DNA from: DATJFQ01 sp035492775
GTDB taxonomy: Bacteria; Acidobacteriota; Vicinamibacteria; Vicinamibacterales; 2-12-FULL-66-21
Assembly (NCBI GenBank): GCA_035492775.1
Contig: DATJIW010000110.1
Span: forward strand, 62,001 to 126,000
Direction: 5' to 3'
Length of the DNA stretch: 64,000 bases
Shown: piece after piece, positions 41,729-50,559 of the stretch
How positions within the stretch are numbered: the stretch's first letter is position 1
Layout of the letters: the number at the start of each line of letters is the position of its first letter
Position numbers and translations under genes: made by a program
The notes under the pieces: model-generated
What the model was told of the DNA's origin: nothing
Seen by the model: the letters and a program-made list of their open reading frames with translations, nothing else
The model's database searches: none

Positions 41729-44548
41729 ATGTCCAGTTGGCAAGGGTTTACGGGCGTCAATCTCGGTTACGTTGTCGAGTTGTACGACCGGTTCCGGAAC
41801 GATCCCGCCTCGGTCGACGCCGAAACGCGAGCCATGTTCGAGCGCTCCGGCCCGCCTCCGGCTGCCGGCGTCGACGTGCCGGCCGCCTCGGGCGCGTCAC
41901 TGACGAAGGCTGTCGGCGCCGTCAACCTCGCCCAGTCGATCCGCCGCTACGGACATCTCGCCGCTCAGATCGATCCGCTGGGTACGCGCCCGCAGGGCGA
42001 TCCGTCGCTTCTCGCGGCGACCCACGGTGTCACCGATGCCGATTTGCGGGCGCTCCCCGCGAATCTGATCACGTCCCCGCTCGCTGACGCCGCCACGAAC
42101 ATGCTGGACGTCGTCGACGCGTTCCGCCGCGTGTATTGCTCGACGACGGGTTACGACTATGCGCACGTGTTCGTGCCGGAAGAGCGCCGCTGGCTCCGCT
42201 ACGCGGTTGAAAAAGGACGTTTCCGGTCGCCGGCCGACCCGATCGATCCGCTCGCGCTGCTCGATCGCCTGACGCAGGTCGAAGCGTTCGAACGTTTCCT
42301 GCAGCGCACGTTTCCCGGCAAGACGCGCTTCTCGATCGAAGGCCTCGACATGCTCGTGCCGATTCTCGACGAGGTCATCGGCGACGCCGCGGAGGCGGGG
42401 AGCCGCTCCATTCTGATCGGGATGGCACACCGGGGGCGCCTGAACGTGATGGCGCACGTGCTGAACAAGCCGTACACGCAGATCCTTGCCGAGTTCAAGG
42501 ACCCGGTCTCGTCGAGGAGCTTCCGGGAAGACATGGCGTGGACCGGAGACGTGAAGTACCACGCCGGCGCGCATCGCGCGATCAAGGACGGCCGCACGAT
42601 GGACGTTGCCGTCAACATGCCGCCGAATCCGAGTCACCTGGAGGCCGTCGACCCGGTGGTCGAGGGAATGGCGCGTGCGGCGGGGACGGCCACGGACGCG
42701 CCAGGAGCGCCGGACTTCGATCCCGCGAAGTCGCTGCCGATCCTGATTCATGGCGACGCGGCATTCCCGGGGCAGGGCATTGTCGCGGAGACGCTGAACC
42801 TGAGCCGGCTGCCCGGGTATCAAACCGGCGGCACGATTCACATCATCGTGAACAACCAGCTCGGATTCACGGCCGTGCCGCGCGACTCCTACAGCACGTC
42901 GTATGCGAGCGGGCTGGCGCGCGGTTTCAAAATTCCGATCGTCCACGTCAACGCCGACGATCCGGAGGCCTGCGTCGAAGCGGCGCGGCTTGCGATCGCT
43001 TATCGGAACGAATTTCATCGCGACTTCCTGATCGATCTGATCGGTTACCGCCGGCACGGCCACAACGAAGGCGACGAGCCCGCGTTCACGCAGCCGGTGC
43101 TCTACCAGAAGATCGCTTCGCACCCGACGGTACGGGAGATCTGGGGCCGGACGCTGGTCGATCGCGGCACGATCGCGTCGACTGTCCCGGATGAACTCAA
43201 CAAGAAGTACACGACCGAGCTGCAGCAGGCTTTGGAATCGCTGCAGCCCGAGCAGGATTTCGTGGAGCCGCAGCCGCCTGATCCGCCGGCCGGCGCGGCA
43301 GCGCGGGCAGAAACGTCAGTCCCGCTCGACCGCCTGCGGGAGTTGAACGCGTCCTTGCTGGTGCTGCCGCCGGCCTTCAGTGTGCACCGCAAACTCGAGC
43401 GCACGCGCGAAAAACGCGGCGAGATGCTGGACGATCCAGAAGCGCGCACCGTCGACTGGGCTGCGGCAGAGGAGCTCGCCTTCGCGTCCCTGCTGGCGGA
43501 CGGCGTGAGCATCCGTCTGACGGGGGAGGATGTCGAGCGCGGCACCTTCAGCCATCGTCACGCGGTCTTCCACGACGTGAAGACGGGTGGAACGCACGTG
43601 CCGCTTCAGGCGATGCCCGAGGCGCGGGCCGCGTTCGAGATCTACAACAGTCCGCTCTCGGAAAACGCCACTGTGGCGTTCGAGTACGGATACAACGTGC
43701 AGGAGCCGTCGCGGCTGGTCGTCTGGGAAGCGCAGTACGGCGATTTCATCAACGGCGCGCAGATCATCATCGACGAGTTCGTCGTCTCGGCGCGCGGCAA
43801 GTGGGGGCAGCGGCCGTCGCTCGTCCTGCTGCTCCCGCACGCGCACGAAGGCGCGGGTCCGGATCACGCGAGCGCGCGGCCCGAACGGTTCCTCCAGCTG
43901 GCCGCCGACATCAACATGCGCATCGCGAACTGCACGACCGCCTCGCAGTACTTCCATCTGCTGCGGCGCCAGGCCGCGTTGCTGCTCGAAGATCCGCTGC
44001 CGCTGATCGTGCTCACGCCCAAGAGTCTGCTGCGCCACCCGATGGTGGCGTCGGCGCCCCGCGAGCTGGCGGAGGGCCGCTTCCGGATGACCATCGATGA
44101 CGAAGCCGCCCGCGCGCGGGCGGGTGAAATCCGGCGCGTCGTGATCTGCACCGGCAAGATGTTCGTCGACCTGGCGGGCAGCGATCGGCGCGCCTCGTCT
44201 CCACACGTCGCTGTCTGCCGTCTCGAGCAGCTCTATCCGGTGCCGCGGCGCGAACTGCGATCGATGCTCGACGGATATCGGTCGGCGGTGGAAGTCGTGT
44301 GGGTCCAGGAAGAACCTGAGAACATGGGCTACTGGGATTTCATCCGTCCGCATCTTCTCGAAGCGGCGGGCGGCCGTCCGGTGCGCGTCGTCGCGCGGCC
44401 GCGCAGCGCGAGCCCGGCGGAAGGATCAGCGGCGCGCCACGCGCGGCAGCAGCAGTTGCTCGTCGAAGCGGCGCTGGCGGCCATGGCCGTCGAATCCGCG
44501 CGCGCACGTCCCGGTACGACCCCCAAACCGGAGCAGGTCGCCGGGTGA
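41729..44548 (+). CDS. sucA: 2-oxoglutarate dehydrogenase E1 component
   Basis: This 939-residue protein begins SSWQGFTGVNLGYVVELYDRF, as in SucA proteins. Thiamine diphosphate and substrate motifs are HRGRLNVMAHVLNKPY, HGDAAFPGQGIVAETL and IIVNNQLGFTA; C-terminal YPVPRRELRSML and VVWVQEEPENMGYW close the transketolase C domain. With E2 (next gene) and an E3 encoded elsewhere it decarboxylates 2-oxoglutarate in the TCA cycle. The ATG at 41729 is chosen from the family; the open frame before it is a shadow of the esterase gene. Confidence 0.95.
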   Translation: MSSWQGFTGVNLGYVVELYDRFRNDPASVDAETRAMFERSGPPPAAGVDVPAASGASLTKAVGAVNLAQSIRRYGHLAAQIDPLGTRPQGDPSLLAATHGVTDADLRALPANLITSPLADAATNMLDVVDAFRRVYCSTTGYDYAHVFVPEERRWLRYAVEKGRFRSPADPIDPLALLDRLTQVEAFERFLQRTFPGKTRFSIEGLDMLVPILDEVIGDAAEAGSRSILIGMAHRGRLNVMAHVLNKPYTQILAEFKDPVSSRSFREDMAWTGDVKYHAGAHRAIKDGRTMDVAVNMPPNPSHLEAVDPVVEGMARAAGTATDAPGAPDFDPAKSLPILIHGDAAFPGQGIVAETLNLSRLPGYQTGGTIHIIVNNQLGFTAVPRDSYSTSYASGLARGFKIPIVHVNADDPEACVEAARLAIAYRNEFHRDFLIDLIGYRRHGHNEGDEPAFTQPVLYQKIASHPTVREIWGRTLVDRGTIASTVPDELNKKYTTELQQALESLQPEQDFVEPQPPDPPAGAAARAETSVPLDRLRELNASLLVLPPAFSVHRKLERTREKRGEMLDDPEARTVDWAAAEELAFASLLADGVSIRLTGEDVERGTFSHRHAVFHDVKTGGTHVPLQAMPEARAAFEIYNSPLSENATVAFEYGYNVQEPSRLVVWEAQYGDFINGAQIIIDEFVVSARGKWGQRPSLVLLLPHAHEGAGPDHASARPERFLQLAADINMRIANCTTASQYFHLLRRQAALLLEDPLPLIVLTPKSLLRHPMVASAPRELAEGRFRMTIDDEAARARAGEIRRVVICTGKMFVDLAGSDRRASSPHVAVCRLEQLYPVPRRELRSMLDGYRSAVEVVWVQEEPENMGYWDFIRPHLLEAAGGRPVRVVARPRSASPAEGSAARHARQQQLLVEAALAAMAVESARARPGTTPKPEQVAG

Positions 44549-44637
44549 GTCGCGCACACGACGCGCGTAGTGCTGGTTGCGCAGCGCAATGGGCTCGCTG
44601 CCAGTGCGATGCGCCAGGCACGAAACCACGTATGAAT

Positions 44638-44710
44638 AGCCGAGCACGGAGCACCGCACCAGGCACCGAGCACGAAGCACCGAGCACCGAGCACCAAGCA
44701 CCGAGCACTG
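44638..44710. repeat. Degenerate GAGCACC heptamer array before sucB
   Basis: The 44549-44725 gap between sucA and sucB contains about eight imperfect copies of GAGCACC (for example GCACCGA, GCACGAA). The array ends just before the ribosome-binding region (GGAG at 44716-44719 approx.). No ORF fits it. Function unknown. Confidence 0.7.
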
Positions 44711-44725
44711 TCAGCGGAGAACCCC

Positions 44726-45988
44726 ATGTTCGATATCGTCGTTCCTGAAGTCGGTGAATCGGTCGTCGATGCCCGCGTGGCGCGATGGCTGAAGAAGCCC
44801 GGTGACACCGTGGCGGCGGGCGACCCCCTCGTGGAGCTCGAGACCGACAAGATCGACCTCGAAGTCGCGGCGCCTCGTGCAGGCGTGTTGAGCCGCATCG
44901 ATCATGAGGACGGTGCCGACGTCAAGGTCGGGGAAGTGCTCGGCGTCATCGACGAAACGGGCCCGGCGTCCGCCGCTGCCGCGAGTGGCAACGGCGGTTC
45001 CGCAGGTCAGGCGCCGGCGACGGCGGCCGCTCCGGCAGCGACGCGAGCGGCGCCCGAGGCCGAGAAGACCCGTGCCACACCCGCGGCGCGGAATGCCGCT
45101 GAACGGAACGACGTGGATCTCGCTCAGGTGCGCGGCAGCGGCGACGCCGGACGCGTGATGCGGCGGGACGTCGAAAAGGCGTCCGCTGGGACGCGGCCGT
45201 CCGCGAAAGACACATCCCCCGCTGCGCCCGCAGCCGAGGCCCGTCCGGCCTCGCCACCTCCAGCCCCACCGCGGCCACGCGTCGAAGGAGACCGCACCGA
45301 AACGCGCGAGCGCATGTCGAAGCGGCGCGCGACGATCGCCAGGCGCCTCGTGGAGGCGCAGAGCACGGCGGCGATGCTCACCACGTTCAACGAGGTGGAC
45401 ATGTCTGCCGTCATGGCGCTGCGCGAGCGTCACAAGCAGGCCTTCAAAGAGCGCCACGGCGTCAGTCTCGGCGTTTCGTCGTTCTTCGTGAAGGCCTGCA
45501 TCGGCGCGCTGCGTGAGTTCCCGCGGATCAACGCGGAGATTCAGGGCGACGAGATCGTCTCGAAGCACTACTACGACATCGGCGTCGCGGTCGGCGCGGC
45601 CGAAGGTCTCGTCGTGCCGGTCCTGCGCGATGCGGATCGGCTCTCGTTCGCCGAAATCGAGCAGGAGATACGGCGGTTTGCCCGGGCCGCGGAGGACGGA
45701 TCGCTGACGCTCGCGGATTTGAAAGGCGGCACGTTCACGATCACGAACGGCGGCGTCTTCGGCTCGCTGCTGAGTACGCCGATTCTCAATCCGCCGCAGG
45801 TCGGCATCCTCGGACTGCACGCCATCAAGGAACGTCCCGTCGCGGTCGGCGGCCAGGTTGTCGTGCGGCCGATGATGTTCACGGCCCTCACGTACGATCA
45901 CCGGATCGTCGACGGTTCCGAGGCCGTGCGCTTCCTGGTGCGGATCAAGGAACTGGTCGAGGATCCCGGCGCCCTGTTGCTCGAATAA
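44726..45988 (+). CDS. sucB: Dihydrolipoamide succinyltransferase (E2 of 2-oxoglutarate dehydrogenase)
   Basis: This 420-residue protein has a lipoyl domain (about 1-78, Lys42 in ETDKIDLE), an Ala/Pro-rich linker, a small E1/E3-binding domain (about 110-145), a second Ala/Pro-rich linker and the acyltransferase domain (about 190-420) with MSKRRATIARRLVEA and the catalytic YDHRIVDGSEAVRFL. It transfers succinyl to CoA. It follows sucA with 177 bp between, which hold short tandem repeats. Ribosome-binding GGAG precedes the ATG. Confidence 0.95.
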   Translation: MFDIVVPEVGESVVDARVARWLKKPGDTVAAGDPLVELETDKIDLEVAAPRAGVLSRIDHEDGADVKVGEVLGVIDETGPASAAAASGNGGSAGQAPATAAAPAATRAAPEAEKTRATPAARNAAERNDVDLAQVRGSGDAGRVMRRDVEKASAGTRPSAKDTSPAAPAAEARPASPPPAPPRPRVEGDRTETRERMSKRRATIARRLVEAQSTAAMLTTFNEVDMSAVMALRERHKQAFKERHGVSLGVSSFFVKACIGALREFPRINAEIQGDEIVSKHYYDIGVAVGAAEGLVVPVLRDADRLSFAEIEQEIRRFARAAEDGSLTLADLKGGTFTITNGGVFGSLLSTPILNPPQVGILGLHAIKERPVAVGGQVVVRPMMFTALTYDHRIVDGSEAVRFLVRIKELVEDPGALLLE

Positions 45989-46076
45989 TCGCGCCGGCCG
46001 TCTGTCGCCGGGATCGTCCGCTCGAGCCCAGCCAACCCGCGGCCTTTCTCTCCCGTCAAACCCACGGGGGGAATCG

Positions 46077-48458
46077 ATGCTCCATGACCTGAGGTTTGCG
46101 CTGCGCGCGTACCGCCGCCAGCCGGCGTTCGCAACGCTGGCCGTCTTCATCGTCGCCATCGCGGCCGCCGCGAATGCGGCGGTTTTCTCGGTGGTTCGAG
46201 CGGTGCTTCTCGAACCGCTGCCTTTCTCACGTCCGGACCAGCTCGTTGTCGTGCGGCCCAGCGGATTCGTGTCGAATGCCGACCTCGATTTCCTCCGATC
46301 GAGAGCCCGCCCGTTCACGCAGGTCGCCGTCTCGTCGCCAGGCTGGACGATGACCATGCTGGGGGCTGGAGATGCGGTGCGCGTCACCGCGACGAAGACG
46401 TCGGCGAATCTGTTCACGATGGTTGGCGCAGCGCCGCTTCTGGGCCGGACGTTCGTGGACGGGGAAGATCTTCCGGGCAGAACGGGTGTCGTGATTCTCA
46501 GCTACCCGCTGTGGAAATCGCGCTTTCGATCGGATCGGGCCGTCATCGGCCGGACCGTCACGCTCGAAGGCTCCCCGCAGCAGATCGTCGGCGTGATGCC
46601 CCCGGAGTTCGAGCTGCTCGGTCGCGACGCCGAACTCTGGATGCCGCTGCCGTTCGATCGCGCGTCGCCGTTCTGGAATGGAACCGTCTCGCAATGCGTC
46701 GCCCGTCTGCGGCCCGACCTCGACACCGATGCGGCCGGTCGGGAGATGCGCGCGCTCGTGCCCGAATGGCGTCGTGCCCTCGGCTACCAGGACGACTGGG
46801 GACGCGGTGAGCTCCTCGTGCCTCTGCGCGAACGGATGGTCGGAGACGTGCGGCGCCCGCTCCTCGTGCTCATGGGCGCAGTCGGCCTCATCGTGATGCT
46901 GACAGCGGCAAACCTCGGCACGTTGCTGCTCGGACGGCAGGTCACGCGCGCCCGTGAATTTGCCGTGCGCCGTGCGCTCGGGGCATCGCCCTGGCGGCTC
47001 GTCCGCGGGGCAGCCGTCGAGAGTGCCGCCGTCGCGATCTCGGGCGCACTGACCGGAATTGCCGCCGCGCGAGTGGCGCTCCCTTCGCTTGTTCGAATGC
47101 TTCCACCCGAAATCCCGAGAATTGCCGCAATCAACCTCGACGTCGTCATCGTCGGCGCCACTGTCGGGGCTGCTGGAGTGTCGGTCTTTCTCTTTGGCAC
47201 GGTTCCGGCGCTGCTCGCGTTCCGGCCGGGAGCTGCGCAGGTTCAGGCAGGACGTCAGACCGATCCACCGCGAGCGCGGCGCATGCTCGGCTTCCTGGTG
47301 GTTTCGCAGCTGGTGCTCGCGGTCGTCCTCGGAGCCGGTGCCGGCGTCATGATCCGATCGCTGGCCGCACTGTATCGAGTCGATCCAGGGTTCGATCCGT
47401 CGCATGTGCTGACGCTCAAGCTGCAGCCGTCCGGCGAGAGATATCGCGGTGTCGGACCGACCGTTGCGTATTACCGCCACGTGCTTGCAGCGGTGGGCGC
47501 GCTGCCGGGAGTCGAGGTCGCGGGCGCGATCAATCACCTGCCGCTCTCCGGATACGACTGGATCACGACGATCCGGATCGACGAGCAGCCGCTTCCCCCC
47601 GGCGTGACGCCGCCCACGGCCGGGTGGCGGATGATCGACGGGTCCTATTTCGACGCCATGCGGATCCCGATGATCTCGGGGCGTGCATTCACCGATCACG
47701 ACGCACAGCAGTCGCCCGCAGTCGCGGTCGTGAATGACGTATTCGCGCGGCGGTTTTTCGGCAGCGCGGCCGCGGCGATCGGCCGTGTCGTGCGCACCGG
47801 ATCCGCCTCCGGCGAAGATACGCCGCGTATCGTCGGCGTCGTCGGAAGCGTGCGGCACTCCTCGCTCGCGGAGGAACCGGGTCCGGAGTTATACCGCCCG
47901 ATTGCGCAGAGTTTCGCGGTCGCAAGCGCGATCGTGATCAGGGCGACAGGATCGCCAGCGGTGATCGCCGGCGCCGTGCGGGAAGCAGTCCGGCAGGTCG
48001 ATCCTGACGTGCCCATTGCGGATCTGATGCCTCTTTCAACGCTTCTTCAGGACAGCCTTGCGCGTCCGAGGCTGCTGGCGATGCTGCTGGGCGTATTTGC
48101 GATCGCGGGGCTCACGATCGTCATCAGCGGTGTGTACGGCGTTGTCGCGTACACCGTGCGACGACGTGAGCGCGAATTCGGCATCCGCCTGGCGATTGGT
48201 GCCGCCCCGAGTGCGATTTGGAAGCTCGTCGTCGGCCAGGGCCTGCTCTACGCAGCGACGGGTCTCACGGTCGGCATACCGGCGGCTCTGGCGGCGACGA
48301 CAGCCATGCGAAGCCTGCTGTTCGGAATCGCGGAGCGCGATCCCGCCACGTTCGTAATGCTCAGCGGCGTGATTGCTGCTGCGACCATCGCGGCAACGCT
48401 GCTGCCGGCAGCGCGGGCTCTCCGAGTCAAGCCCGCATTGGTTCTTCGCGCCGAGTAG
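46077..48458 (+). CDS. ADOP-family ABC permease, number 3
   Basis: This 793-residue protein has the duplicated FtsX/MacB_PCD layout: LRFALRAYRRQPAFATLAVFIVAI, TAANLGTLLLGRQVTRAREFAVRRALGAS and VVAYTVRRREREFGIRLAIGA. It has no prefix domain and no adjacent PadR gene. A GGGGGGAA ribosome-binding site precedes the ATG. The topoisomerase B subunit gene follows 45 bp downstream. Confidence 0.9.
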   Translation: MLHDLRFALRAYRRQPAFATLAVFIVAIAAAANAAVFSVVRAVLLEPLPFSRPDQLVVVRPSGFVSNADLDFLRSRARPFTQVAVSSPGWTMTMLGAGDAVRVTATKTSANLFTMVGAAPLLGRTFVDGEDLPGRTGVVILSYPLWKSRFRSDRAVIGRTVTLEGSPQQIVGVMPPEFELLGRDAELWMPLPFDRASPFWNGTVSQCVARLRPDLDTDAAGREMRALVPEWRRALGYQDDWGRGELLVPLRERMVGDVRRPLLVLMGAVGLIVMLTAANLGTLLLGRQVTRAREFAVRRALGASPWRLVRGAAVESAAVAISGALTGIAAARVALPSLVRMLPPEIPRIAAINLDVVIVGATVGAAGVSVFLFGTVPALLAFRPGAAQVQAGRQTDPPRARRMLGFLVVSQLVLAVVLGAGAGVMIRSLAALYRVDPGFDPSHVLTLKLQPSGERYRGVGPTVAYYRHVLAAVGALPGVEVAGAINHLPLSGYDWITTIRIDEQPLPPGVTPPTAGWRMIDGSYFDAMRIPMISGRAFTDHDAQQSPAVAVVNDVFARRFFGSAAAAIGRVVRTGSASGEDTPRIVGVVGSVRHSSLAEEPGPELYRPIAQSFAVASAIVIRATGSPAVIAGAVREAVRQVDPDVPIADLMPLSTLLQDSLARPRLLAMLLGVFAIAGLTIVISGVYGVVAYTVRRREREFGIRLAIGAAPSAIWKLVVGQGLLYAATGLTVGIPAALAATTAMRSLLFGIAERDPATFVMLSGVIAAATIAATLLPAARALRVKPALVLRAE

Positions 48459-48490
48459 GCGCGCGACGCCGTCCTGTGAAGACCGGATGC

Positions 48491-48496
48491 TAAGAT
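48491..48496 (+). promoter_or_regulatory. -10 hexamer of a probable leaderless promoter
   Basis: TAAGAT ends 7 nt before the TTG start at 48504. No Shine-Dalgarno sequence is visible; no good -35 is seen. Confidence 0.4.
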
Positions 48497-48503
48497 TGCG
48501 TGA

Positions 48504-50417
48504 TTGAGCACCTACACAGCTAAAGACATCACGGTTCTCGAGGGGCTCGAGCCCGTTCGCAAGCGCCCCGGCATGTATATCGGCGGTGTCGGCAGCGCGG
48601 GGCTTCACCACCTGGTCTGGGAGATCCTCGACAACTCCATCGACGAAGCGATGAATGGCTACGCGTCGAACATCGCCGTCACGCTGCACGCCGACGCGTC
48701 CTCGATCACGATCTCGGACGATGGGCGCGGCATTCCCGTCGACAAGCATCCGAAGACGAAGAAAAGCGCGCTCGAGGTCATTTTCACCACGCTGCATGCG
48801 GGCGGAAAGTTCGAAGCCGGTAACTACAAGACTGCCGGCGGCCTTCACGGCGTTGGCGCCAGCGTCGTGAACGCGCTCTCAAAGGAGCTGGTTGCGACAG
48901 TCAAACGCGACGGTGCCAGCTGGCAGCAGCGGTTCAAGCAAGGCGTGCCTGTCGACGGTGTCTCGAAGACAGGCCCGGCGCGAGGCACCGGAACGACGGT
49001 GTTCTTCCGGCCCGACGCGACGATCTTCCCGAAGATCGAGTTCGACCCCGACGTGATTCGCCAGCGTCTGGAGACGTCGAGCTATCTGCACAAGGGCGTC
49101 AGGATTGCGTTCGACAACGAGGCTGCCGGCGACAAGGTCGTCTATCAGCACGAGGAAGGCCTCGTTGATTACCTGAAAAAGATTCTGGCGGAGCGGCAGG
49201 CCACTGCGGTCCATGAGGCCCCGTTTACGCTGACGCGGGAAAACGACGAGAGCGGCATCCGGCTCGATCTCGCTCTGCAATGGACGCAGTCCACCGACGA
49301 GCACGTGCGCTCATATGTGAACGGCATTCCGACGGGCTCCGGCGGCACGCACGAAAACGGATTTCGTGCGGGCCTGGGCAAAGCCGTACGGAACTTCATA
49401 GACACGCACAACCTGTCGCCCAAAGGCGTCACGCTCACCGCGGAAGATATACGCGAGGGCCTCGTCGCGATCCTCAGCGTCTTCATGCAGGAGCCGCAGT
49501 TCCAGGGCCAGACGAAAGATCGTTTGAACAACCCGGAGGCGGTTGCTGCGGTCGACTCGCAGGTCCGTCCGGCGCTGGAACACTGGCTCAACACGAACAT
49601 CTCGGTCGCCGAATCCATCGTCGCGCGGATCATTCTTGCGGCGAGGGCCCGGGAAGCGAGCCGTGCGGCGCAGCAGGAGGTGTCGCGAAAAACTGCCACA
49701 TCGAATCGGCTGACGCTTCCAGGAAAACTGAGCGACTGCACGTCGCCCGGCCGCGACGACAGCGAGATCTTCATCGTCGAAGGCGACTCTGCCGGGGGGT
49801 CCGCAAAGCAGGGACGCGATCGCGCGCGGCAGGCGATTCTGCCGCTCCGCGGAAAAGTGCTGAACACCGAGAGCGCGTCGCTCGCGAAGGTCCTCGAGAA
49901 CAAGGAACTCTCGGATCTCGTGACCGCGCTCGGCTGTGGACTCGGAAAGAACTTCGATATCGCGCGATTGCGCTACGGCAAGATCATCATCCTCGCCGAC
50001 GCGGATTCGGACGGTCATCACATCGCCACGCTGCTGCTGACGTTCATCTACCGCCACATGCCGCAGCTCATCACGGCCGGCCATGTGTTCCTCGCACAGC
50101 CGCCGCTGTACCGCATCGACATCGGAAAGGAAACCTACTGGGCGCTGGACGACGGGCACAAGGAGCGGATCCTGAAGTCGTCCGGCAACGGCCGCGCGAC
50201 ACCCGAAATCACGCGCTTCAAGGGACTCGGTGAGATGATGCCGCGCGTGCTCTGGGAGACGACCCTCAACCCGCGCACTCGACGCCTGCTGCGCGTCCAG
50301 ATTGCCGATCACATCGTCACCGACCGGGTGATCAACGAGCTGATGGGAAAGGATCCATCGGCGCGCTTCCGGTTCATCATGGACCGGGCAGAAGACGCGG
50401 TCGAACTCGACGTCTAG
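48504..50417 (+). CDS. DNA gyrase / topoisomerase IV subunit B
   Basis: This 637-residue protein has the GHKL ATPase (about 1-220) with EILDNSIDEAMNG and GGLHGVGASVVNALS, the transducer and the TOPRIM domain with FIVEGDSAGGSAKQGRDRARQAILPL and DADSDGHHIATLLLTF. It pairs with the A subunit at 34780, 11 kb away. The first codon is TTG (STYTAKDITVLEGLEPVRKRPGMY follows it directly). GyrB or ParE cannot be separated from the sequence alone. Confidence 0.94.
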   Translation: MSTYTAKDITVLEGLEPVRKRPGMYIGGVGSAGLHHLVWEILDNSIDEAMNGYASNIAVTLHADASSITISDDGRGIPVDKHPKTKKSALEVIFTTLHAGGKFEAGNYKTAGGLHGVGASVVNALSKELVATVKRDGASWQQRFKQGVPVDGVSKTGPARGTGTTVFFRPDATIFPKIEFDPDVIRQRLETSSYLHKGVRIAFDNEAAGDKVVYQHEEGLVDYLKKILAERQATAVHEAPFTLTRENDESGIRLDLALQWTQSTDEHVRSYVNGIPTGSGGTHENGFRAGLGKAVRNFIDTHNLSPKGVTLTAEDIREGLVAILSVFMQEPQFQGQTKDRLNNPEAVAAVDSQVRPALEHWLNTNISVAESIVARIILAARAREASRAAQQEVSRKTATSNRLTLPGKLSDCTSPGRDDSEIFIVEGDSAGGSAKQGRDRARQAILPLRGKVLNTESASLAKVLENKELSDLVTALGCGLGKNFDIARLRYGKIIILADADSDGHHIATLLLTFIYRHMPQLITAGHVFLAQPPLYRIDIGKETYWALDDGHKERILKSSGNGRATPEITRFKGLGEMMPRVLWETTLNPRTRRLLRVQIADHIVTDRVINELMGKDPSARFRFIMDRAEDAVELDV

Positions 50418-50559
50418 CGCGGTTACAGACAACCAATCGCGCGACGCCGGTGTCTAACTCACCAGAATGGTCCGGGCGCGACGATGCACGCGTCCGTGCT
50501 GCCCGCACGAGGGCGGCTCTCCGTCACAAGCCCAGCGCCCCATAGCACTGGAGGACGTC

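Noticed and set aside
44638..44710. Heptamer array as a CRISPR
   Set aside because: Repeat units are only 7 bp, without spacers and without cas genes.
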